A stretch of 64,000 nucleotides of DNA from Beaufortia kweichowensis (GCA_019155185.1 CM032816.1:3981124-4045123), one strand, 5' to 3'; positions 12,405 to 28,247 are shown, numbered from the stretch's first letter. The notes: generated by a model from the letters alone, not told the origin. A program made the numbers and translations.

Positions 12405-12560
12405 ACGTGCCGCGGCGTCGGGGGGAATACTAAAAGACGGCTAGGGTCTTACCATAAAGAGCAGCACAGGAAAAACAAAGCCGCAGAAACGGTGGAACCC
12501 GCATCCAATCTGGGGTCGTTTTCCCGCCAAAAATATGTCTGGGTTTGAAGCGAAGCTGTT
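12405..12560 (-). promoter_or_regulatory. CpG-rich promoter-like patch with E2F-type site
   Basis: CpG dinucleotides cluster here ('cgtgccgcggcgtcgggg' at about 12407-12424) in a CpG-poor neighbourhood. The sequence 'ttttcccgccaaaaa' at about 12519-12533 contains the textbook E2F recognition sequence TTTCCCGCCAAA. It lies 15-30 bp upstream, on the minus strand, of a start codon followed by a splice donor. Together this suggests a minus-strand promoter and first exon. No TATA box is evident. A chance match to the E2F motif is possible. Confidence 0.35.
12453..12504 (-). CDS. Candidate first coding exon, signal-peptide-like
   Basis: On the minus strand an ATG (12504-12502) opens a 17-codon frame, MRVPPFLRLCFSCAALY. 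It is followed by a donor-like ATG|GTAAGA, so the exon would end in phase 1. A basic residue at position 2, a hydrophobic core and small residues near the end resemble an N-terminal signal peptide, as found in exon 1 of many secreted and receptor genes. If it is not spliced, the frame stops eight codons later. The CpG-rich context and E2F-type site just upstream support it. The following exon was not found, and the protein is not identified. Confidence 0.27.
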
Positions 12561-13396
12561 GTTCGAATTCAATTACGTGTTCCATACGTGTTGTCCAAGG
12601 TTCACAAGCTGTTCTGTAACATAACTTGTGTGTATCTGGCCTGGGAAAGTTGAGGTGAGGCTTGTGTGTATAAAAAGAACCGTAACAAAATACAAATTAT
12701 CGTGGCGTCCTAATGCATCTATAATCGTGATCCATACCATATCTCCGTTTTATTGCTCAAACTTTTCTATTGCGTCTCACCCAAGCGTACCGACTACGCC
12801 AAGCGCACGCATAATGGAAAAATCTCAAGGCGCATTGCCGTATGTTAATCAGTAATATAAATGAGACATTGATGGATGTGTGCGGACAACGGCAGGCGTT
12901 TGGATTTGAGAGTTCAACACATGTGGTTGTCAAAAGCAGAGGGGTCAGAAACTGTAACTGTAACATCTGGTTGCAAACGGCGTCTGTTTAATTTGACGGC
13001 CATTCAAAAGCATCAATGAAATCTGACGGAATAAAACTTTTCTCGACAATAAAAGCAGTATAAATCACAAAACTCATGAATCACATTTGAATTATTGCAG
13101 TGTGAATTATTTTGAAGTGTGAAATTCACCTCGGTCTTTTGTTTATGACATCACAGCTCAGGATAAGTCAAAGGTGGTAAGTCACATGACATTTATAGCT
13201 CAGGTATTTTCAGATCTATGTGGTTTATTTATGTATAAAATGTTTTTTATTACTAAAACTGGCGCAGAAGTGCTGTAAAAAACTCATTCTGCATTCAAAC
13301 TCATGGAAACTGGCCTACAATCTGAATAAAATAATGTTTGATTTGTTATGAGGATTTTCATTGACTTGTTTTCTTGACCTTTTTCTTTCATTGTAG
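12561..13396. other. Unannotated sequence
   Basis: No gene or repeat is recognised. Two overlapping open frames on opposite strands (12628-12966) carry no splice logic and are not supported as genes. Confidence 0.5.
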
Positions 13397-13443
13397 TTCT
13401 TGCTTTCTTGGCGTAGGATCCCACAGACGACATACATCTACAG
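13397..13443 (+). CDS. Candidate 47-bp micro-exon
   Basis: A strong pyrimidine tract and acceptor (ctttttctttcattgtag|TTCTTG) and a strong donor (CATCTACAG|GTAGGT) enclose 47 bp. The segment is open in phase 0 (FLLSWRRIPQTTYIY) and phase 1 (SCFLGVGSHRRHTSTG). Good splice sites on both sides of so short a segment are uncommon by chance but not rare in 64 kb. No partner exons are identified. Confidence 0.2.
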
Positions 13444-14835
13444 GTAGGTTGTCTTTTCATTTCAGTATGCACTCCCTGTATGAACGGTTTTCTTATTTAT
13501 TTTTTAAAGCAATATGTTCAGTATGGTCTTATTCCTACTCAACATCTGCAAGTCATTGTAGTGGATCTAATTTTGTGGGTTTCTGGTTGAATTTGCATTG
13601 ACACAAACAACTAACCAACAGACCTTTAAGCTTTTCTCTGTGTGTCATCCGTGGCTCACAGATCGCATGCATACGGTATTGTACTTTTAATTTAAAAAGT
13701 CTCTGCAATTATATGTCATTTGTATATTTGGATGTTTTGTTCATCTCTGTGTATTTTTTCCAGCTTTGGTTTTGGCCTGCCATGGCATAAATTAGTAGTG
13801 TGTGTGTGTCTGTGTGGGTATGCGTGTACAGGTTTGGCTTTACTTTCGAGGAAGACATTTTTGAAATGTCATCACAAATATAAGGAAATGTCAAAATATG
13901 ACTTGTAAGCATACGAATGGGCATCACTGTTTTAAAGGTTTTAAAGCTTTAAGTCTAATAATGTCAGGGTTTTGATTTCAGCTTTTGTCGTTCATTATTT
14001 TTTACTAGTGTTTAACTTTTACATTTAATTTGTTTGTTTGGTGAAGCAAATTTTGTGTTTAAAATACTTTCAATTTCTAAAATCACACAATCCTGGCTGA
14101 GCAATTCAGTTGCAAAATAAACGACTAATTAGAAACAAAATTTAGCATTTTGTTATGGTTACATAAGACCAATGATTCTCAATCTATTGTATCTTTTACT
14201 ATGCCTATATAAAGTTGAGCTAATTTCTTCAACCCCCACCAGTTGTTCATAATCCTAATTGGCAAATGTGTTCCAGAGCCGTTGACATCACCTTCAGTAA
14301 AGAAACTGCTGATGATGACATAAAGACTTGGCTGTATGCTTCTATATCAGTCCAAATCAATGTACTGTCCTCTATGTCCAGTTAAACCTTAATGCACAGA
14401 GGCCAATCACATGATGATGATTCTAGTCTGGGTCACATTAGGAGAACGATTTCCTGATTTGGCCACTTTCACTTGTGCAAGGAAGCGTATCGGTTTGTAT
14501 TGGCTGAAGTTTGATGCTGGGGTCAGGGAGAGCTTATGTTTTCAGAAGGTGTTTCCTCACTTAAGTTAATGGGACATGTCTAGTTTGAAGGAACATCAGT
14601 TTGGCTGATACCAGAAAACGAAGCGAACAATTTGATTCATACAAGTCTTATTCTTGTGTTCCTTCTGCACTGTTTTCTGTTTGTTTATCTATAGTATGTG
14701 CACATCGGTTATGCCCGATAATACATGAGTGACCAAGGCATGACTGATGTGTGCTGTTTGCTGTCCTGTGTTCATATAGTTGTTGCTGATGTTTTTCCTG
14801 TTAAAACACGATGTCCAGTATAGTATCATACAAAC
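13444..14835. other. Unannotated; short (TG)n near 13800
   Basis: No gene is recognised. A short TG-rich run lies at about 13798-13820. Confidence 0.5.
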
Positions 14836-15391
14836 TATAGATATATACTATGGATTGATAGATAGGCACTATAGATTGATAGATAGATACTATAGATTGA
14901 TAGATAGATACTATATATTGATAGATAGATACTATGGATTGATAGATAGATACTATGGATTGATAGATAGGCACTATAGATTGATAGATAGATACTATAT
15001 ATTGATAGATAGGCACTATAGATTGATAGATAGATACTATATATTGATAGATAGATACTATATATTGATAGATAGGCACTATAGATTGATAGATAGATAC
15101 TATATATTGATAGATAGATACTATGGATTGATAGATAGGCACTATAGATTGATAGATAGATACTATATATTGATAGATAGATACTATGGATTGATATATA
15201 GGCACTATAGATTGATAGATAGATACTATATATTGATAGATAGATACTATGGATTGATAGATAGGCACTATAGATTGATAGATAGATACTATATATTGAT
15301 AGATAGGCACTATAGATTGATAGATAGATACTATATATTGATAGATAGATACTATGGATTGATATATAGGCACTATAGATTGATAGATAAT
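14836..15391. repeat. 21-bp minisatellite (about 26 units) with higher-order structure
   Basis: The unit is 'actatagattgatagataga' plus one base (21 bp). It comes in three main versions differing in the middle ('tatagattg', 'tatatattg', 'tatggattg'), and some units begin 'ggcac'. The versions recur as a trimer (ggcac/tatagattg, then tatatattg, then tatggattg), and one variant ('ggattgatatata') recurs exactly 168 bp apart. Because 21 is divisible by three and the unit lacks stops, both strands show long open frames; these are artefacts, not genes. Confidence 0.95.
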
Positions 15392-15800
15392 ACTATAGAT
15401 TAGTAGTTATATACTCTACATTGTTATATGGATACTATAGATGGATAGATAGATGGATTGATAGATTGATAGATGGATTGATAGATTGATAGATGGATTG
15501 ATAGACAGATAGATAGATAGATAGATTGAAAGATAGATAGATTGAAAGACAGATGGTTACTGTAGATAAATAGATACTATAGACTGATAGAGAGATACTG
15601 TAGATTGATATATGGATAATATAGCTTGGCATATACTATATATAGATAAATAGATATTATAGATTGATAGAGAGATACTGTAGATTGATATATGGATACT
15701 GTAGATTGATATATGGATACTATAGCTTGGCATATACTATATACTGATAAATAGATAGTATAGATTGATAGATGGATACAATAGACTGATGGATAGATAC
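15392..15800. repeat. Degenerate GATA/GATT repeat and ~100-bp duplicated blocks
   Basis: The array continues as shorter 'gatagattgatagatgg' repeats (about 15440-15545). After that come duplicated longer blocks containing 'agagagatactgtagattga', 'tatatggatac' and 'atagcttggcatatactata'. The order decays away from the 21-bp core, as expected at the ageing edge of a tandem array. Confidence 0.85.
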
Positions 15801-17600
15801 TATAGATAGTAGTAAGGCATGAATTGCATAGTTTGTCTAGTGTGTCCAGTGAGCCCCTTAGATAGACTCATGAAGACATAAAGAACAGAGAAAGAGTGAG
15901 AGAGAAAGACAGACTGATTTAACACAAAATAAACCAAGCGATAACTAATGAGAGAAGAAAAACTAATTTGACTACCCAGAAGCAGCAAAAAAACGAAACG
16001 TACATCTTTCCACAAATACACAAAGGCAAGACAAATAAATCTTTACAAATCTTGACTTTACAAAGTGTAAGCATGTTAAAACATCCAGGTTTGCACTGAT
16101 CTGAATGATTTAACATTTCAACACTAGAAGACCAAAAGCAATAGGATTAGTTACTCGTCTTTCAGCAAATGCTTTTATCTAAAACAACTTTCTCGAGTCA
16201 CTTGGGGTTACGTGCACTGCTTATGGGTATAGTAAGAGTAGGTGGGTGAATCTTTTAAAGGTCACATTTCACTGTAAAACCAGGAAATCAAGATTAAATC
16301 ATTAGCAATTGAATGTTTTACTTTTTTAATAATATATGGGTACACTTTATTACATTAAAGGGCTTTTTAGACTCATGTCTTTCTAAATCCAAATGACAAA
16401 TTTTTTTTCTGTGGCCGATATCATCTTTCAAGTCAACTACTGTCATGGCAGAGCATCTTAAGTGAAATTTGCTAAGCAAGTTAGTTACAGTTAGTTACAG
16501 TTAAATAACACATCCGGTTTGACAGCACAGACATTTGGATGGAAAACTTCATCATCCTTCTGGGTTGTTACACCACAGAAACACAAACCATACACAAGTA
16601 TGCTCAACAAGACCAATTACTCGAATCTGTGTCCTTGCATAAAGAGCAAGATCCTGAGAAGTACAGGCCCAAATTGTAAGGCCGAGATGCATGTGTGTGC
16701 CGAGCACATGAGTCTGGAAGTTCAGTATTTGAGTGGAAACTGGGATAAGGGCCATCACGAATATCCACATGATCCCTGCCAGAGCAATCAGGTATCAGAT
16801 CTTGCACCAAAGTGATGCATCCACCCCGTGTGCTAAACAGAGAAGTTTGCACGGATTTAGTCCGTCCTTTGAGCCAGAATGCTGAGAAACCGGGGGAAAT
16901 AAGTCCCCTTGTTTTCAGAAGCAGTTGCCAGATATTCTCTAGCAGAAAGAGCTTACAGGGAAAGTAAAGCCATATGAAGCAAATCACATTAGCTTCTAGC
17001 AGCGACTCCAGAGACACACGCACACAATATCAGCGCGTACCAATACAAATACAGATTTCCAATATTTTGAAAAATCTTTCTCATAGGGATATATATAGGG
17101 GACTTTTATTAAGCTTCATTTCAGCAACATCAGCTGTTTTAGTCTTTTAGACAATGCGTGTGTTGCAAGAAGTCAAATTGAACAGTCTTGGTTTTATCCA
17201 GGGATACTCTTAGACAGGAATGATACTAAAATTTTGTATTCTCTGAAGAAAATGTGTGTGCGGCTTGTCGTCACAATTCCCGTGTATTCTGGGTGGTTGC
17301 CAGGTTGCAGCCTGTATGGTTACTGTGGTGTTCTGCTTGGTTGCTAGGGTGTTGCTAGGTAGTGGCCCACTGGCAAGTCTATATAATATTCTCAAAAATC
17401 ATACGTTTGATTTCTTAGGGAAGAACAAGATAACTCGCCTCTCCAAGCTGCACAATGTGTGGTATCATCCATGTTTGTTGAGTTTTTAAAAAGCAGTAAC
17501 AATAGATTAAAGTTTACATTTTAAATTATAATTTTTTTAACACATTTTTCTAATTTTCTATGTATAAGTATAGATTTTCGGAATAATCAAGTGCCAAGTT
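15801..17600. other. Unannotated; weak SINE-tail remnant near 16160-16215
   Basis: The segment 'gcaaatgcttttatctaaaa' near 16165 resembles an inverted SINE tail. Overlapping open frames at 16519-17023 lie on both strands with no domain or splice support. Confidence 0.45.
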
Positions 17601-21595
<3,995 letters not shown>

Positions 21596-21725
21596 CACTC
21601 TTGAAAACAAACATGCTTCATGATTCCATAGAAGAACCATTTTTGCCTGAATGGCTCCATAAAGAATCTCCAACATCCAAAGATTTATTTGTAGTGAAAA
21701 AAGAGCTGTAGGCTATAAAAAGCTA
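21596..21725. mobile_element. MITE fragment of the 'gaaccttttt' inverted type
   Basis: The blocks 'atgattccatagaagaacca', 'cctgaatggctccataaaga' and 'atctccaacatcc' match related copies at 34.5 kb and 44.6 kb. These resemble the common cyprinid 'aagaaccttttt…aagagtgta' elements. Non-coding. Confidence 0.55.
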
Positions 21726-21767
21726 AAACAGAAATGTTGCTTTCTGTAGCTGAAACAGTACAGCATG

Positions 21768-21898
21768 ACTGTGCCAGTGCTAAGATCATGCATTTGATTC
21801 CCAATTGTATAAACTAATAAAATACTGTATATACAGTAAATGCAATGTACTGTAAGTCACTCGGATAAAAGTGTCTCCCAAATGCATAATTGTAAATA
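21768..21898 (+). mobile_element. tRNA-derived SINE copy (head and tail)
   Basis: The head 'gctaagatcatgcatttgat' plus 'tccc' is a degenerate tRNA-like B-box region. The tail 'gtaagtcactcggataaaag' then 'tgtctcccaaatgcataa' is the typical teleost 'gataaaagcgtctgccaaatgca' tail. Both ends are present, so this is one of the more complete copies. Confidence 0.65.
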
Positions 21899-22140
21899 TA
21901 GAGAGCTTATTTGGTTTTGGAACAGAGCTGGTGTGTGACTGGAATCTTCCTCTAAGGTTGAACAGACTTACTGTACATTTGTAAACCAATTATAGTCTTT
22001 TCTGAAGATCTGGTGTATTGGGAATGTCAGTTTTCTGAAGTGTATTCTGTACAAATTTGTGTGGGCAATTATTGCATTTTATAATAATTTAAAAGAGCTT
22101 TTGGGGTTGCTTACTTTTCCCTACGGTTTTCTTCTACTAC
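21899..22140. other. Unannotated sequence
   Basis: No feature is recognised. Confidence 0.5.
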
Positions 22141-22347
22141 AGCTGAGCTTGCAGCTGCGATGATAATGGCTACACCTCGGCGTGATTCACTTGTCGGGAA
22201 GCAATTCCTATCGAGATGCCGTTACGCGATGAGCTTATGACGCGAAGGAATCCCCAGCGCGCAACTGCGGATGAATCACGACGTCTCGAACAGTTGAACG
22301 AACAAGTCCAGATGCTTCACAATTACATTTCACCTACTATTCCCTGA
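22141..22347 (+). other. CpG-rich islet with 43-codon open frame and 9-bp inverted repeat
   Basis: About sixteen CpGs fall within roughly 160 bp ('gccgttacgcgatgagc', 'atgacgcgaagg', 'cagcgcgcaactgcgg') in a CpG-poor region. A 43-codon frame (22216-22347, MPLRDELMTRRNP… and RRLEQLNEQVQM) has helix-like, charged composition. Arms 'cgtgattca' (22181-22189) and 'tgaatcacg' (22272-22280) are perfectly complementary. It could be a conserved element, a small exon, or an unmethylated islet. No splice pair is convincing. Confidence 0.3.
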
Positions 22348-23861
22348 TGTTGTGCTTGATTGAAAACCTACAAAGATGTACTCCTGGTGTTTATCTGTGT
22401 TTTCCACAGGTGCTGATAGAGGCAGGAAACATGGAGCGATATGTCATCCAAAATAATACATCACCTGATAGCCTGCGGTCATTAAACATTTAGTGTCGTA
22501 CATGGGGGGACGCGGGGATGAAAAACAATGCTTTTGAGACTAGTCGTTAAGCACAGAGATGGTGCTTGGTTCGCACATGTCTCTGGAATGGGATCTTATT
22601 TAGAACATATGGAGTATTTCTGATATGACTGCTGTTATTTGTAGGAGGAAAACCTTGTTTTTTCAAAAACCCTTTTCAATAAGCAATTGGGTATCAATGT
22701 GCTTTGAAACTACAATTGAGTTTATGAATAGAGCTCTCAGAGTATGGAAAAACACACTAGTATTTCTCGCTATGTTACAAGAAGCGCTGACACGTTTTGA
22801 CATCAGATACGGTCTTCTGAAGTTTTCGTGTATGATGTGAAGGACTTGCTTCATGGCAGAAATTTGGGGTAGACGAAGCTAACCAAAATCTCTGCAATAG
22901 AGTCATGTAAATACTATGGAGGCATTGGATCCGTCTCTGGAATTAAGTGTGTTGTGGAAAGAGAACATATTATTGAGGGATATTACGCAAGGGGAAAATT
23001 TGGAGATTGTTTGCAAAAAATGTTTGATAGTCAGGCTGGGATTCGGTAAAAAAAAACCATGTGGAAATTTTCGGGAGCGTTTTGGCACTCAGACTGTGGC
23101 TTCTATACTGAATGAATTACAGTGATATTGGACATGCTTAAGATACATCCATGTGGCTACATTTTTATTTCGGGGAGACCAAGATAAATACGATTTAGAG
23201 AGCTGGAAGAAAAGAAAGAAAACTTCCATTGAAGTTTTTCGTCCCGCTGTGTCTCTTGCTCGGCTAATCGTACGTAAGGTATTCTTGGCTTTTGATGAAT
23301 CCTAAATGTCATTCACATGGCAAACAAATGTCAAATCTGTAAAAGATGCTTTTAGTAAAAACAGGTCCCGCACACTCTGTTCCCAACTCAATGAAATACA
23401 AAGCAGCTTAAAAGTTATGGAAAGTGAAATGAAACATGTTTTTTGGGGCTGGAAATGTTGAGGGCAACTAACCTGTTCCTCTGAGCTGACTTCTGTGAAC
23501 AGGAAGGCCTGCTGAGCAAAGATGTGCCGTGAAAAGCTGGAAATGGTCCTTCACCCCCATGGGAAAACCTAGAGGAAGGAAAAATAAACCCTGCATTGAT
23601 TATGCCCTAAAGAAGTTATTGACTCTGATATAAGACTTTAATCTTTGTCTCTCTTGAATGCCATCTTTTTTCATTCTTAATTTCAAATTTTTTTATTTTT
23701 GAACAGTTCACTACAGGTATAGAACTGTGCACAGATGTGACAAATAAATATCTTGAATCTTGAAGACTTTCACAAGACTTTACTAACGAGTAAAGTGTCA
23801 GTGTTTCGTGGGTAAGCAGTTTGTACCACTGAGGGTCTAGTTACCTGTATTTCCCCACTAG
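22348..23861. other. Unannotated sequence
   Basis: No gene or repeat is recognised; small opposing open frames at 22.6-23.1 kb are unsupported. Confidence 0.5.
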
Positions 23862-24285
23862 ATCCCCTAAGACGGGGTTTTCAGATTTGGTCCTAAAGGG
23901 CAATCATCCTGTAGAGTTTAGGCTCTTGCGCACATGCCTGTAATTTTCAAGCAATCTTGAATACCTTGACTGGCTTCTTCAGGTGTGTTTCATTAGTGTT
24001 AGAGATAAACTGACCCTTCAGGAGCATATCTGCTCTAGAAGTTCATTATGGAACTGCTTGGGGCTTATGTATTATAGTGACATAAATGCAAATAATAAAT
24101 TAAATTATATACTTGAAATCTTCAGTAATGTATGACTTTAGGTAAATGGTTAAGATCAGTGATTACCAGTCGTGCTCCTGATGAACTTATAAGTTGAATC
24201 AGGTGTGTTTAATTACTGTAGGGAGATGTCCAAAATGTGCACCACCGGGGTTCCTTCAGGAACAGGGTTGGGAACCACTGATGTT
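23862..24285. mobile_element. Two adjacent MITE fragments
   Basis: The first (23862-24010) has the blocks 'ttggtcctaaagggcaatc', 'cctgtagagttta' and 'ttcaggtgtgtttcattag'. The second (24150-24285) has 'tgaatcaggtgtgtttaatt', 'gagatgtccaaaatgtgca' and 'ttcaggaacagggttggga'. Both resemble abundant cyprinid DNA-element repeats whose ends read 'gtcctggagggcc' and 'aaccctgttcctgga'. Each is partial. Confidence 0.55.
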
Positions 24286-25589
24286 TTTCTGTCCAGGAGT
24301 GGACTTGGCCGTAGGTTACAGTGTAACCATTGGGTTGTAATGGGTCCGGGAATGAAGCCCATCCCCGCTTTTGTCTCTGTGTTGTTTGCAAAGTGTCTTC
24401 AGTAAGCGTTGGGACTCTGAGAAAATATATTTTAAATTAACTGAGGAAAGAATCCGGGTTGAAATCTATTAGTATGTTATGTAATGATATTTTCAGTTCA
24501 ATTAAGTACAATCCCAGTCTTTAGTCACACCCTGGAAACAGTGTTCAGAGAATAAGATGGACTGGGAAAGTCTCTATAAAGAGCAGCGCAGAAAGCCCAT
24601 ATTGTGATCTCTTAAACATACAGCACTACAAACACCTTAAAACGTTACAAATGTAGCCGCGTATCTCTTTCAGGTCCACTCAAATGCATTTAAACACACA
24701 CTTTGGCACCATTTAGTGGAGACAGCGGTAGTGTGTCAGGATTGTTGTGGAAAGTTTGTTGGAATTTCGCTTGAAAGCCAGAAACCGACGTTCTCTCCCA
24801 CTTCGTACATTACACCTTGTTTATCACTCAGTCTCGATGGCTCCCGTCGAAAGAAAAATAGCAGCTGAAATATGTGACTGTTGATTTGAGGCAAGTGGGA
24901 TAAGGTTTAGTTACGAGGGGTGAGTGGAAAGAAGAACAGATCTGTTTCCATGAGACCGCTTCTCCTAATCCTAAAGTGTAGCCACTGGAAGAAGCCGATG
25001 TGCTCCGGACATGTGTTCGATATTAATCCACCAACTCCTCACACTTCAGGAATCTTTACACGTTTTGCTTCATTGTGGTATTGTACAGACTCCAGCTCAA
25101 GCGTATCTTTTGTCATAAATCTCTGTATCGGAGTGAAAGCTGGAGTGGGTTTGCACTCGCCTCGTCAACTTCAGGTTCTTTGAATGTTTACGAGCTGTGC
25201 GCTCGGAATACAAGAGGTTGACTTTTTATTTATGACTGTCATTAAAGGCACTGTAATGCTTCTCTGATGAAAATACTGCTGATAAAAGATGCAACTGGCA
25301 AATATTGAGGATTATGTAACTCTGGACGAGACTTGCAAATTAATCCTTGGCGTTTAAATGCTGGCGACTCTGGGATATCTGGGAGTCTCTTTATCTTGAA
25401 AGCTTTATGCAGGGCCATGATAAGGGGCCCATTTACACAATATGTGTCCATGTGCTGAGAGGGATGTGGAAATGGATGAAATACAGGTGTGTCAAGAGAA
25501 AGAGAAACTCTTCCCAACAATTAAAATAAGAGTAATTTAATTTTTTCTTTTTTTTTATTAATGTATTTTTTTGGGGAATTCCTGCGTTT
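24286..25589. other. Unannotated, repeat-free stretch
   Basis: No gene is recognised. The segment 25200-25500 is free of the repeat families seen elsewhere and has balanced composition, so it is a candidate conserved non-coding region, but conservation cannot be judged here. Confidence 0.4.
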
Positions 25590-25775
25590 GACTCGAGATG
25601 ACTCTTTAAAGAACATAAAATTGTTATTTTGTTTTAATTTTCATGTGCTCATTTATGAGGAATATGGACTGTTATGGATGTGACAATTCTGAAAACAGCA
25701 CTTTACCTGACTATGAAAAACCATGATTTAAACAAAAAAAATATTTAAAACCTTTAAGAGAGACCTCATTAACTT
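25590..25775 (-). repeat. Interspersed repeat family A, copy 3
   Basis: It contains 'gaggaatatggactgttatg', 'gatgtgacaattctgaaaac', 'agcactttacctgactatg' and 'ctttaagagagacctcatt', matching copies 1 and 5. Both ends are truncated relative to the longest copies. Confidence 0.8.
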
Positions 25776-27116
25776 ATCTGTTACCATGACTTTCCTGCTA
25801 GTCATGCAATCTGTTGTATTCATTTAGAACAATATGAAATGCTAAACTGTGCTGTTTAGCCGAGATGTGCAGGTGCATCAAATGTTATGCAATCCGTTCA
25901 ACATCCGTTTCCTTAGAGACCCACTGATAGCATTGGATAGATTGGATCTGTCCAGTGTAAGTGCAGCTTAGAAGTTCATTTTTTCCAACAACAAAGAATC
26001 AATTTTAGAAAAAGAAATAACCACTACAAGATGGTTTGTGGAAAGTTATCAAGTTCTGGCCTCAGTGTTGTCACCATCAGCTTCTCTTTAGTCCATGTGC
26101 TCTTTTAATCCCCTATGTCCAAAAACACACCAAGTCTAATTCAGAACATGTTCCTGGACTTTGTCGTTGGATTGGGATTTTTCCCTCTCCCTCGTGCTTT
26201 GGCCCAGACAGAAAAAACAACATAAGAATAAGAAAACTGGCACGAGATTTGAACGGAAAATGTGTCGATTATTATTGCCGCTCATAAAGCCCCCACCATT
26301 AATGCTGCTTTTTGATTGGCTGTTGCACTGTCCTAAATTCAGTTCTAGTGACCACAGAACCTCCACAGGTTTCATCGACTGGAATATTAATGCGAGTAGC
26401 CATCTGAAGCTTAGATGATTTGGATTGAGAAGATTCATTTCGGTTTTGTACGCAGACTTTCCAGTCTCCATTTTCCCTCACAATTGAGATACTAAAATGA
26501 TCTCATATGTAATTCTTTGTTTCTTTGGGTGCTGCTGATTTGATTTGCCTTGTCAAAGACACCGATTCATTCCTGCTTGTGTGGCTGCGGTCTACATCTA
26601 TGAATGGATGGTATAGATTTCTCCCAAATAACCAGCCATCCAGGAGCTTCGAGTGGCAGTCAAAATATACAAAGATATTCTCAAACAAGCCGGCCTGCCA
26701 AGGGCAACAGCTTCAAATTATTTATGCATTTATCGGGATTTCCTGTATATTTGTAGATACGTTGGAACCTGTAGGCCGAATAAGAAGCATGTGTGTGTGT
26801 GTTTGCTTGGGTGTGTCTATGTGTGTGTGTTTAAGGAATCCTGTGTGTGTTTGTAGAGACCAGCGAAGTGCCCGGTTGGACTCTCATATGCGTAGAGTAA
26901 GCAAAAAGGAGATTTTATCTGTGTTTCTTAGATTTATTATGCTATCCTGGATGCTCAGAAAGTGATTTGCTGATAATATCTTACTAGGACTGACTTCGCC
27001 CAGGGACGATGAGCTGTGGTGCTTAAGTGGACAATGCAATTCGAGTCTGGCTTATGTAATTTCCTGCCTTTACATCATTTTTTATCTTTTATTTATTGTG
27101 CATTGAGCCACTTGAA
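25776..27116. other. Unannotated; interrupted (TG)n at 26788-26860
   Basis: No gene is recognised. An interrupted TG microsatellite lies at 26788-26860. Open frames on both strands at 26.0-26.97 kb (the largest 146 codons, running through the TG repeat) have no support. Confidence 0.5.
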
Positions 27117-27334
27117 GAGAGAGTTCACCCAAAAATTAAAATTATTTAATCATCTACAGTTCTTATTGTCATTCCAAACCTGTATGACTTTCTTTTTAAG
27201 AAATGGGGACCAATGTTTTTTGGTTACCACCATTCTTCAAAATATCTTTGTTTGTGTCCGGCAGAAGAAAGTAAGTCATACAGGTGAATAAAGGATGACA
27301 GGATTTTTATTTTTAGGTGAACTATCCCTTTAAA
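27117..27334. mobile_element. Inverted-repeat element with 'gttcaccc…ggtgaac' ends, complete (Angel-like)
   Basis: The left end 'agagttcacccaaaaattaa' and right end 'ttttaggtgaactatccctt' are inverted copies. Inner arms 'ccaaacctgtatgactttct' and 'aagtaagtcatacagg' also pair, with a 'ccattcttcaaaatatct' core. This is the very common cyprinid 'aaagggatagttcaccc' fold-back element, which I believe corresponds to the Angel type described from zebrafish. The name is from memory; the structure is seen directly. Confidence 0.75.
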
Positions 27335-28149
27335 AGTGTGTTTAATCTCAGGCATATGGATTGGAAATAGGAACGCAGAAATGATGTTTTATGGGATCTC
27401 ATGTACTGTTTATCCTAAACATGCTTCTCATGCAAATCTTTAACATTATTTGACATTTTGTTGCTCTTACTTCATTGCACAATAGTCTTTATTTGTTGTT
27501 CTGGAGGGAGAAAACACTTTCCACTCGACTGCAGAGATAGTACATTCTGTGGCATTGGCAGGTTTCAGCCTTTTTAGCTTTTTTAAGATTTATTGAACCC
27601 TAAAATAAATCTCATTAACGTATAACTGTGTTCTGTGGCATGAAATACCGAAAGCTACATTTACAACATGCTAATTTTATTATGTAAATGATTTATGAAC
27701 ACTGCTGTAAATTGTCTAGTGACATTTTTGTTGTTGACATTTCTAAACCGAAGTTGGAAGAACTGAACTAAATCTCTTTCTCTTTTCCACTTTCTAACTT
27801 TCTGGGCTTTAAGAAACATTTCGCTATGAGATTTATCGGTTTTGTTTGATGAAGATACTGAAGTGCTTTTATCTTCTCATTATTGCTGATGAGAGTCGAT
27901 GTGGGTTTTGCAGATGCAGATGTTTTTGTTTTAGCAAATGAACTATGCATTGAAAATGATCACAAATGAAGCAGATTCACGGCGTTGGCTGAGCTGTAAA
28001 GTTGGACTGGTCAAGATGCTTTATCTCACATCTACATGAACCTTATCCCTGGACTTTTAATGGGGCCTGTAAATATTGTTTCTTGGGATTTATAAATTTC
28101 GCCTTGATCCGCCTGGTTTTCTCTTCGTCCATCTGTCTGTCTAAATTTA
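27335..28149. other. Unannotated sequence
   Basis: No gene or repeat is recognised. Confidence 0.5.
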
Positions 28150-28247
28150 TTTGCATGCATTTAAGTATTTGCCAGATGCTTTCTTTCAGAAATGTATCAA
28201 AGGCATTGATCTCATGACCTTCTCGTTGAGCTACAGGATGCCAGACA
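28150..28247 (-). mobile_element. tRNA-derived SINE copy, degenerate
   Basis: Read on the minus strand, 'cctgtagctcaacgagaagg' followed by 'tcatgagatcaatgcc' is a tRNA-like head with A- and B-box remnants. The opposite end, 'ttgccagatgctttctttca', is the inverse of the typical tail. Confidence 0.55.

Noticed and set aside
14780..15403. Long open frames (207 and 190 codons) on both strands
   Set aside because: They are translations of a stop-free 21-bp tandem repeat, whose period is a multiple of three.
16519..17023. Overlapping 98- and 139-codon frames on opposite strands
   Set aside because: No splice logic, no domain, and mutual overlap; most likely chance frames.
26525..26965. 146-codon open frame
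   Set aside because: It runs through a TG microsatellite (VCVCVC) and has no recognisable protein features.
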